A stretch of 11,871 nt of DNA from Clostridia bacterium (GTDB lineage: Bacteria; Bacillota_A; Clostridia; Oscillospirales; Acutalibacteraceae): assembly GCA_024699005.1 (NCBI GenBank), contig JAILQN010000210.1, positions 1-11,871 of the forward strand, given 5' to 3'. Positions 7,301 through 11,871 of this stretch are shown here, one piece after another; the stretch's first letter is position 1; each line of letters starts with the position of its first letter. Under the pieces are notes generated by a model. It was not told where the DNA came from. It saw only the letters and a program-made list of their open reading frames with translations, and ran no database searches. A program made the translations under genes and the position numbers.

Positions 7301-8476
7301 GATCCTTCCCGCGACAGGTTCACGGATCTTTGCGGCTGCGAGTATCTCGATTACATCGTCGCCGGCCGCCGCCGTCTGAACGTGGACGATATCGTATCCG
7401 TCAACGGTTCTCTCACGGCGGGCAAAAGCGATCCGGAGCTGCAGTTTGATTATAAGGGGCTGTGGGAGTTCTTCTCGCGCGATGCGAACGCCCGGTTCTG
7501 GAAAAAGACCTGCGAGCATCTGGAGAATTACACGAAAGAGCACGACACCTTCGTCACGTTCAAGCTGGATCTCAAGCCCGAGACCATGCAGCCGGCGACG
7601 TTCTCCTGCATACTTGAAAACACGTATTGCGAGGGGATCGCAAAGGCTCTGCGCGGGCTCGAGGAGATCGGCAGCATCGTCACGTTCTTCAATATAACCA
7701 CTTATTCCTCGGATTCCTCCGAGGTCACTGTCGGCACTTACAACAAGCATATCCCCTCCATGCGCTCCATGTTCCAGGAGATAGACAGGTTCGCAACGTC
7801 CGACAGGATAAAAGTCGCCAGGCTGAATACCGAAGTCGCCGTACAGTATGCGGGGCTGGAGGTCAGGGATCTCTCTTTCGGTACTCCGGAGAATTTCGTT
7901 ATCGGCATCGGTACCGTGCTGGGCTTTTTGCAGGACAGGCGGCTCATCGCGCCTTTGAGCGGGTCGGCGGTGTTCACCAAAGTCGGCGAGGGCCAGAACA
8001 CGAAATACATCTATAATTTCAAATACGCTACCCGTCAGATACGCGACCTTATGCTGTCTTCCGGCAAGATACTGGAGGTCTGGGTGTATCACAAATGTCT
8101 GGAGAGCGGCAGGTTCGACGACATAACCTCCGGGCAGGTAATCCGCTGGGACGGCGACGGCATCGAGAACGAGTTCGACTGCATCATAACCAAGGGTTTA
8201 AGGACCCTGTTCGTGGAGTGCAAGGCGACCTATACCATCCGTCAGGAATACTATTATAAGCTGGCGGCGCTCACGAGCCGTTTCGGGCCCAACGCCCGCG
8301 CTGTGCTGATCGCCGACACCAGGGAATCCAGCGAGGATTCCACAAACGGCCAGACCATCGCGATGCAGATCAAACGCGGCAATAAGCTGGGCGTATATAC
8401 CGTTACCGATAAGAAGGATATAGATAATATTGACGTGATCCTGGAGAAGATAATCAACGGGGAAGTTGAGTGCTGA
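4307..8476 (+). CDS. Kinase-like / Rossmann / RyR / CARF / Card1-type nuclease fusion protein
   Basis: A 1389-residue cytosolic multidomain protein. Order: (a) Ser/Thr kinase fold, about 35-345, with catalytic-loop D213 and N218 (RPDITAYN), APE 246-248 and SDIYSLG 258-264, but R71 in place of the beta-3 lysine (LREFYP) and no clear DFG; (b) TrkA-N/RCK-like Rossmann domain, about 400-610, with GFGTYAQKF at 406-414; (c) RyR-like helical domain, about 640-725 (EHRRR 646-650, GW 658-659, H681); (d) helical linker; (e) CARF-like domain, about 845-1000, with NDTK 976-979 where Card1 has GGTK; (f) a middle region to about 1245; (g) PD-(D/E)xK nuclease with E1257, NEFD 1288-1291, ECK 1304-1306 and YKL 1317-1319, matching Card1/DUF1887 motif for motif. 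The nuclease residues are intact. Two adjacent ATGs (4307, 4310) overlap the upstream stop and no strong Shine-Dalgarno is visible, so translation is probably coupled. Role inferred: ligand-gated nucleic-acid cleavage in defence or stress. Confidence 0.85.
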   Translation: MMFDYRYFHITDTTAKMITNRKPIFTGDTVKLISEDARTAEFEIVDVIGGSADCMLLSAEHINTGKRGRLREFYPVDTAGEPVFRARRLAEGDLVFTEDTDGAMLSAAREAFKRSYLELKASFPNGAKDGSIIVPDYTVYYACDDRTGGRLAAGSVYIWSEDPDCEILDDYFARLREEAETAPEGSLYRILSTFADLADAVRQLHEKGIVRPDITAYNFGVTKTGGICFLEADGDSDVTAFTRIAAPEAEFGRADFRSDIYSLGCLLYGALFPGKPYRWPHYGRIPAMVYSSPLITATDATANVYLRRELAQILRKCVELTPSLRYESCEELAGRVRALLEARFDPQELDKTKSDASGAIARHLITHPLYENAVLKGVDNNTQNSAPNARVGTRAADSALNILVLGFGTYAQKFADIALSAGQMDPYSLNMLVLTEDPERDRDIYLETRPAFGNFFALDGSAPAEPYGRVGFRKLFIDAGGAEGLKNTRAALKDAFAEFGPSYVFIALGDDALNRRAASLCGETAKRAGLDVSVNFVRSRRDRTRSGGNPVYVNEIPDPADPSERELQRLTANCELLRSGEGAERERAPVTVADVLSIRYKLHLLGIDTGADPAVQSAEFRALSSESQHSKLNMPNPKLDMLIHSEHRRRVAELCLAGWRQSTDLERCAYKGISDKERRYHAALVRSRPGRGLTGPFADREYWDTADKTALDSLDELDRLSVNLHRQFRAAAQAFILGGDSDKLLSGQAMDNIRSACMGSPANEKAFNDWFTCLKLLTGEAPVAVNYRAALTALQGAVAALPDAEEIRAKINEIDSEFYPARGSVEYEDLKERDAFYIRHIPFILTYRSDLTLAVPVSFEDVFSNIRSAAVIDPENIVYLCYIDSRRRVETLLSYMRNICDFMGSKGIGAKIRILIAYAEGMTDEVKPLLVSLPGISRGRITKVSVSESLGDADAAETVGRLLARVGLKIDLVEKNDTKLSYLLTGSGFYSGYPNFSFDPSRDRFTDLCGCEYLDYIVAGRRRLNVDDIVSVNGSLTAGKSDPELQFDYKGLWEFFSRDANARFWKKTCEHLENYTKEHDTFVTFKLDLKPETMQPATFSCILENTYCEGIAKALRGLEEIGSIVTFFNITTYSSDSSEVTVGTYNKHIPSMRSMFQEIDRFATSDRIKVARLNTEVAVQYAGLEVRDLSFGTPENFVIGIGTVLGFLQDRRLIAPLSGSAVFTKVGEGQNTKYIYNFKYATRQIRDLMLSSGKILEVWVYHKCLESGRFDDITSGQVIRWDGDGIENEFDCIITKGLRTLFVECKATYTIRQEYYYKLAALTSRFGPNARAVLIADTRESSEDSTNGQTIAMQIKRGNKLGVYTVTDKKDIDNIDVILEKIINGEVEC

Positions 8477-8514
8477 ACTTAATGTGCAATGTGTAATGTG
8501 CAATGTGTAATTGC
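8466..8514 (+). repeat. Heptamer tandem repeats over the nuclease gene 3' end
   Basis: Seven 7-bp units in register: TTGAGTG, CTGAACT, TAATGTG, CAATGTG, TAATGTG, CAATGTG, TAATTGC. The stop codon TGA (8474-8476) falls within the second unit, so the array overlaps the coding end. The last units form the left arm of an inverted repeat with 8613-8631. Confidence 0.7.
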
Positions 8515-8631
8515 GTCGGCACAATGCGGCGGCATGTCGCTTTACACCGCCCCGATAACCCGGTTGCCTGACGGAGCGGAAGAAAGCTCACTGTTATATA
8601 ATCTTAAGCGCGATTACACATTACATATTGC
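8493..8631. repeat. Inverted-repeat-bounded 139-bp intergenic element (MITE-like)
   Basis: The left arm 8493-8511 and the right arm 8613-8631 are inverted copies, matching at 16 of 19 positions by eye. They enclose 101 bp with no coding potential. The right arm also has a 7-bp period (ATTACAC, ATTACAT, ATTGCTG, ATTAATC). The interior contains TGCGGCGGCATG (8525-8536), similar to TGCGGCGGGATG (225-236) after rarA. No transposase is present; it could be a non-autonomous element or simply a folded repeat. No target-site duplication was identified. Confidence 0.45.
8592..8602 (+). promoter_or_regulatory. Possible extended -10 promoter before the beta-galactosidase gene
   Basis: TGT followed by TATATA (8595-8600), overlapping a TATAAT match at 8597-8602, lies about 50 bp upstream of the start codon. 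No good -35 is found 16-18 bp upstream; the TTGCCT at 8564-8569 is too distant. A tentative call based on the -10 alone. Confidence 0.3.
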
Positions 8632-8640
8632 TGATTAATC

Positions 8641-8645
8641 AGGGG
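8641..8645 (+). promoter_or_regulatory. Ribosome binding site of the GH35 gene
   Basis: AGGGG, 8 nt before the ATG at 8654, supports that start, which also matches the usual N-terminus of short bacterial GH35 enzymes. Confidence 0.6.
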
Positions 8646-8653
8646 TTTCTGAA

Positions 8654-10465
8654 ATGAAAAGTTTCATTGAAAAAGACGGCGTATTTCTCGCCGACGGAGA
8701 GCCTTATACAATAATATCCGGCGCGATGCACTATTTCCGCATCCCGCGGGAATACTGGCGCGACCGTCTGTTAAAGCTGAAAGAGTGCGGTTTCAACACG
8801 GTGGAGACCTACTGCGCCTGGAACATGCACGAAAAGCTGGAAGGCAGATTTGACTTTTCCGGTATGCTCGATATCGGGGCGTTCATAGCCGAGGCGGAAG
8901 CCCTGGGGCTCAACGTCATCCTGCGACCCGGACCGTATATCTGCGCCGAGTGGGAGATGGGCGGACTGCCGGCGTGGCTGCTGGGCTACAAGGATATCGA
9001 GCTGCGCTGCTCCAATCCGATATTCCTTGAAAAAGTCGGCGCGTATTTCGACCGGTTGCTGCCGATCATCCGTCCCCATCTTGTTTCGAACGGCGGCGGA
9101 GTCATCATGCTGCAGATCGAGAACGAATACGGCAGCTACGGAGACGACTCCGGTTATCTTTATTCCATAGCCGATATTTACCGGAGGAACGGGATCGACT
9201 GCCTGCTGTACACCTCCGACGGAGCAACCGACTGCATGCTCTCGGGCGGTTCGCTGCCGGAATATCCCTGCGTCGTGAACTTCGGCTCCCGTCCGGAGGA
9301 GAATTTCGCGAAGCTTAAGGAGTTCCGTCCCGACGCTCCCGTGATGTGCGGCGAGTACTGGGTCGGCTGGTTCGACCACTGGTACGACATCCACCACACG
9401 CGCGACCCGGAGGAGGTCGCGAGGCTGATGACGGAGATGCTGGAAAGCGGGGCTTCCCTGAATTTCTATATGTTCCACGGCGGAACGAACTTCGGCTTTA
9501 TGAACGGCGCGAATTATTACGACGTCTATACGCCCACCGTCACGAGCTACGATTATTCGGCGCTTCTGTCCGAGGCGGGGGATATGACCCCGGCATATTA
9601 CGCCGTCAGACGCGCCATCGAAAAATATACGGGCAAAACTCTGCCGCCGGTCACCTCAAAAGACAGCGAAAAGGCGGCTTACGGAGTCCTTGCGCCGACC
9701 GGGGCGGTTGACGTGTTTACCTCCGCTCCGAAACTCAAGGCTCCTGCGCATACCCAGGCTTCGCAGTTCACCGACGACATAAAGCAGTATTACGGATTCA
9801 CGCTGTATCACAGCACCGTTAAGGGCCCGCGTGAGGGCGATGGCTGGGAGCTCAATATAGACCACGTCCACGACCGCGCGACCGTTTTTATCGACCGCGA
9901 GTACAGGGGCTTTTTCGAGCGCTCCCGCAGAAAAGACAAGATCTGCCTTCCTCTTGAAAAAGGTCAGGAAGCCGAGCTTGATATCCTGTGCGAGAATATG
10001 GGCAGAGTGAATTACGGCCCCCGCATCCTGGACCGCAAAGGTCTGCGCGGAGTGCGCTTCGGTCTGCAGTATCATTTCGGATGGGATATGTATCCGCTGG
10101 ATATGGAGGATCTGTCCGCCCTCGAATTCGGCGGAACGGACGGCTCTTCAAACGTCGCGGCGTTCTTCAGATTCTGTCTGCACATAGACGGGAAGCCGCG
10201 CGACACTTTTGTAAAGCCCGCAGGGCTGCACAGGGGCGTTATCGTCGTCAACGGGTTCAATATCGGCAGATATTATCCCGAGGCCGGGCCGCAGGTCACG
10301 CTGTATCTGCCCGCGCCGTTCCTGAAGCAGGGAGACAACGAGATAATCGTGTTCGAAAGCGACCACGCGGAGAGCGCAAAGCTGGAATTCGTCGCGGAGC
10401 CGGAGCTGGGGCCCACGGAGAATTCACAGGGAAATCTTATCAATGACGAGATAGACGAAATTTAA
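8654..10465 (+). CDS. Glycoside hydrolase family 35 beta-galactosidase
   Basis: A 603-residue enzyme predicted to release terminal beta-linked galactose from oligosaccharides by a retaining mechanism. The catalytic TIM barrel spans about 1-335: ISGAMHYFRIP (21-31), RPGPYICAEWEMGGLPAWL (91-109), acid/base Glu158 in QIENEYG (154-160) and nucleophile Glu234 in GEYWVGWFDHW (233-243), then FYMFHGGTNFGFMNGA. The C-terminal half holds the beta-sandwich domains usual for the family, with the signatures GRVNYG and VNGFNIGRYY...GPQVTLYLPAP. Length is normal for bacterial GH35. No signal peptide is present, so it acts in the cytoplasm on imported sugars. No transporter or sugar regulator lies next to it in this window. 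It could prefer beta-1,3-galactosides or another beta-glycoside; specificity cannot be read from sequence. The family call is very safe. Confidence 0.95.
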   Translation: MKSFIEKDGVFLADGEPYTIISGAMHYFRIPREYWRDRLLKLKECGFNTVETYCAWNMHEKLEGRFDFSGMLDIGAFIAEAEALGLNVILRPGPYICAEWEMGGLPAWLLGYKDIELRCSNPIFLEKVGAYFDRLLPIIRPHLVSNGGGVIMLQIENEYGSYGDDSGYLYSIADIYRRNGIDCLLYTSDGATDCMLSGGSLPEYPCVVNFGSRPEENFAKLKEFRPDAPVMCGEYWVGWFDHWYDIHHTRDPEEVARLMTEMLESGASLNFYMFHGGTNFGFMNGANYYDVYTPTVTSYDYSALLSEAGDMTPAYYAVRRAIEKYTGKTLPPVTSKDSEKAAYGVLAPTGAVDVFTSAPKLKAPAHTQASQFTDDIKQYYGFTLYHSTVKGPREGDGWELNIDHVHDRATVFIDREYRGFFERSRRKDKICLPLEKGQEAELDILCENMGRVNYGPRILDRKGLRGVRFGLQYHFGWDMYPLDMEDLSALEFGGTDGSSNVAAFFRFCLHIDGKPRDTFVKPAGLHRGVIVVNGFNIGRYYPEAGPQVTLYLPAPFLKQGDNEIIVFESDHAESAKLEFVAEPELGPTENSQGNLINDEIDEI

Positions 10466-10506
10466 ACAGGTAACAGGTGACAGGTAACAGGAGACAGGTG
10501 ACAGGT
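10465..10506 (+). repeat. Heptamer tandem repeats after the GH35 gene
   Basis: Six 7-bp units in register from the last base of the stop codon: AACAGGT, AACAGGT, GACAGGT, AACAGGA, GACAGGT, GACAGGT. The consensus is RACAGGT. They occupy the first half of the 90-bp gap before the hydrolase gene. No terminator hairpin is visible in this gap. Confidence 0.75.
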
Positions 10507-10544
10507 CTTGCATTGTTGTGTATCGCCGGTCAACTGTGTAATAC

Positions 10545-10549
10545 GGAGG
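10545..10549 (+). promoter_or_regulatory. Ribosome binding site deciding the hydrolase start
   Basis: GGAGG, 6 nt before ATG 10556. The open frame extends upstream to a TTG at 10508, but that codon has no Shine-Dalgarno site and abuts the repeat array, so ATG 10556 is chosen. Confidence 0.8.
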
Positions 10550-10555
10550 ATTAAA

Positions 10556-11557
10556 ATGAACACACCGGGAAAAATCGGGATAGCGACGGGAATATTTGCG
10601 GCTTATCTTGCTGCGCCGGCAGTGATAGGCGGGCTGACATATCACTTCGCGTTCAAGCGCAACGGCATTCAGACTTCCAAAAAGGTCTATGATATTATCG
10701 GCAGGGTGCAAAAATCCCGCTCTGCCAAAAATCAGGCGGAGACGGGAACGCAGGAAGAAAAGGCGCCGCCGGTGAATATCTACCGGGAGGCGGCCAATTG
10801 GTTCATCAAGGCCGACAGAGAAAACGTCTTTCTGCAGTCGGGGCTTGACAATAAAAAGATCCACGCTTATATCATAGAGCAGCCGGAGAAAAGCGACAAA
10901 TGGTTATACACGATGCACGGTTTTACCGGCAGTCCGATAGATATGGCGCTTGTGGCAAAGGAGTTCTTCGAAAAGGGTTACAATATCCTTGCCGTGTCCA
11001 TGCGCGGTCACGCACTTTCGAGCGACGACAGGAATTCCATGGGCTATCTTGACGCGAAGGACGCCGTGCAGTGGATAGATTATATCCTTGAAAAGACGCC
11101 CGATGCTAAGATCGTGCTGCACGGCATGTCCATGGGCGCCTCCGCCTGTATGATGACTTTGGGCGAAGATCTGCCGGACAACGTGAAATGCGCCATAGAG
11201 GACTGCGGCTTTGCCCGCTGCCAGGAGCAGAACATAGGCGTCGCGGAGCAGTTTATCGGCAAGCCCGCCAGGTTGTTCGGCATGTATCTGAACGGTGTGA
11301 TGAAAGCGCTCAGGGGTTACGATATGACGGATATCAACCCCATAAACTGCGTAAGAGCAAGCAAAATCCCGGTCTTCTTTATCCACGGAGAAAAAGACGA
11401 GGTCGTTCCGGTAAAGAACGTATACGAGCTCTATGAAGCGTGCCCGACTGAAAAGGGGATGCTGGTCGTTCCCGGCGCGAAGCATACCATGGCGAGCGTG
11501 AACGGGTATGAGGATTATTTCGGCAGGGCTTTTGAGTTTGCGGGGAAGTATATTTGA
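10556..11557 (+). CDS. Membrane-anchored alpha/beta hydrolase
   Basis: A 333-residue protein of the alpha/beta-hydrolase superfamily (serine aminopeptidase/esterase-like group). An N-terminal hydrophobic stretch, about residues 6-28, lacks a clear cleavage site and is followed by a basic segment (KRNG), suggesting a signal anchor; a linker rich in K, Q and E follows to about residue 72. The hydrolase domain shows the oxyanion-hole motif HGFTGS (121-126), nucleophile elbow GMSMGA with Ser192, acid Asp281 in HGEKDEVVP, and His310 in GAKHTM, so the catalytic triad is complete. Such proteins are often annotated as uncharacterised esterases or peptidases in Clostridia, with substrate unknown. It lies 90 bp after the beta-galactosidase gene with no visible terminator between, so co-transcription is possible. 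Fold and triad are confident; substrate is not known. Confidence 0.88.
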   Translation: MNTPGKIGIATGIFAAYLAAPAVIGGLTYHFAFKRNGIQTSKKVYDIIGRVQKSRSAKNQAETGTQEEKAPPVNIYREAANWFIKADRENVFLQSGLDNKKIHAYIIEQPEKSDKWLYTMHGFTGSPIDMALVAKEFFEKGYNILAVSMRGHALSSDDRNSMGYLDAKDAVQWIDYILEKTPDAKIVLHGMSMGASACMMTLGEDLPDNVKCAIEDCGFARCQEQNIGVAEQFIGKPARLFGMYLNGVMKALRGYDMTDINPINCVRASKIPVFFIHGEKDEVVPVKNVYELYEACPTEKGMLVVPGAKHTMASVNGYEDYFGRAFEFAGKYI

Positions 11558-11627
11558 GAGTTCTAAGTTCCAAGTTCCAAGTTCCAAGGTCCAAGGTCCA
11601 AGGTCTGAGCTCCGGGTCCTTTTTCAG
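11558..11627 (+). repeat. Heptamer tandem repeats after the hydrolase gene
   Basis: About nine 7-bp units start right after the stop codon: GAGTTCT, AAGTTCC three times, AAGGTCC twice, AAGGTCT, GAGCTCC, GGGTCCT, decaying into TTTTCAG. The consensus is AAGKTCC. This is the longest of the four heptamer arrays in the window. Confidence 0.8.
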
Positions 11628-11634
11628 GTAAACA

Positions 11635-11654
11635 GAAAACCGGCAACGGTTTTC
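11635..11654. other. Perfect 8-bp hairpin with GCAA tetraloop
   Basis: GAAAACCG (11635-11642) pairs perfectly with CGGTTTTC (11647-11654) around a GCAA loop of the GNRA type. It is followed by AATTGTATATT, not a true T-run, so it is either a weak terminator for the hydrolase gene or an RNA stability element. Confidence 0.45.
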
Positions 11655-11676
11655 AATTGTATATTGCCTTAATAAA

Positions 11677-11716
11677 AAACAGGCTCTTTTAAAGAACGGA
11701 AAGGGTCTGTTTATTT
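11677..11716 (+). terminator. Terminator-like hairpin before the secreted-protein gene
   Basis: A 13-bp stem with two G-U pairs joins 11677-11689 to 11700-11712 around a 10-nt loop, followed by ATTT. A-rich 5' and T-rich 3' flanks fit an intrinsic terminator, possibly acting in both directions. It ends only 5 nt before the AGGAGG of the next gene (11718-11723), so a role as a leader hairpin of that gene is also possible. Confidence 0.5.
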
Positions 11717-11717
11717 C

Positions 11718-11723
11718 AGGAGG
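11718..11723 (+). promoter_or_regulatory. Ribosome binding site of the secreted-protein gene
   Basis: A perfect AGGAGG, 8 nt before ATG 11732, fixes the start of the partial gene. Confidence 0.85.
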
Positions 11724-11731
11724 AAATCACT

Positions 11732-11871
11732 ATGATCGCTGTTCGCGCAAAACGTGTTATTTCAGTTTTTCTGACTATTGTTCTTCTTATCGCTGCGGTT
11801 CCGGCTGTTTCGCTGACACAGCTCCGGTCGATGCTGCCCGTTGCCCGGGCGGAGGAGGATTACAGACCGGA
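11732..11871 (+). CDS. Secreted or surface protein, N-terminal fragment
   Basis: The first 46 complete codons of a gene that runs off the window. The product begins with a basic n-region (R5, K7, R8), a hydrophobic core of about residues 9-28 (VISVFLTIVLLIAAV...) and a plausible signal peptidase I site after ARA at 38-40, followed by the acidic mature start EEDYRP. An earlier cleavage near AVPA (22-25) is also conceivable. Nothing of the mature domain is visible, so no function can be given. It has an optimal ribosome site and sits behind a strong hairpin. Confidence 0.75.
   Translation, partial: MIAVRAKRVISVFLTIVLLIAAVPAVSLTQLRSMLPVARAEEDYRP

Noticed and set aside
6194..8092. 632-residue minus-strand open frame opposite the nuclease fusion gene
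   Set aside because: The + strand frame encodes recognisable CARF and nuclease motifs; the antisense translation shows no domain and arises from codon bias.
8528..8552. Hairpin GGCGG/CCGCC as terminator of the nuclease operon
   Set aside because: The stem is only 5 bp with a long loop and no T-run follows; no convincing terminator was found in 8477-8653.
10513..10542. Possible promoter TTGTTG - 18 bp - TGTAAT before the hydrolase gene
   Set aside because: Both boxes are poor and the predicted start would fall within the ribosome site at 10545-10549, leaving no usable leader.
10508..10555. Upstream TTG start giving a 349-residue hydrolase
   Set aside because: No ribosome site precedes TTG 10508, the added residues are Cys/Val-rich without sense, and a GGAGG is ideally placed for ATG 10556.

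Overview
The window looks like a chromosomal stretch from an uncultured Gram-positive anaerobe of the Clostridia (Bacillota), probably a gut or rumen lineage. The evidence is strong AGGAGG-type ribosome sites, a consensus sigma-A promoter, a typical Bacillota RarA C-terminus, a cytoplasmic GH35 beta-galactosidase and GC-rich third codon positions with the standard code. Lineage is inferred from style only. All genes lie on the + strand, and the long minus-strand open frames are shadows.

Layout: (1) 1-186, the 3' end of rarA/mgsA, followed by a hairpin terminator. (2) 187-527, a 341-bp gap with the terminator, a near-consensus promoter and a leader of about 215 nt that can form two mutually exclusive stems. 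(3) 528-8476, a two-gene operon with a 4-nt ATGA overlap. The first gene encodes an unrecognised helical protein of about 800 residues with a 450-residue Lys/Ala/Pro/Glu tail, containing ten 25-residue tandem repeats and a duplicated linear motif. The second encodes a 1389-residue fusion: degenerate Ser/Thr kinase, TrkA-N/RCK-like Rossmann domain, RyR-like helical domain, CARF-like domain and a Card1/DUF1887-type PD-(D/E)xK nuclease. (4) 8654-10465, a GH35 beta-galactosidase. (5) 10556-11557, a membrane-anchored alpha/beta hydrolase. (6) 11732-end, the start of a secreted protein.

The striking part is the 528-8476 operon. Its second protein combines a Card1-like CARF-nuclease, known from type III CRISPR ancillary effectors, with a kinase-like module and a second nucleotide-binding Rossmann/RyR module, yet no CRISPR array or cas gene is visible here. 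I read it as a candidate CRISPR-independent, ligand-gated nuclease system (anti-phage or stress response) with a dedicated scaffold partner. The domain calls rest on motifs seen in the sequence; the system function is inference.

A second pattern is that all four complete gene 3' ends in the window run directly into tandem 7-bp repeats of different sequence (TTGAGNN, YAATGTG, RACAGGT, AAGKTCC), sometimes overlapping the stop codon. Two of them are followed by a shared TGCGGCGG-type motif, suggesting a dispersed intergenic repeat family. The flanking metabolic genes show no obvious functional link to the nuclease operon.
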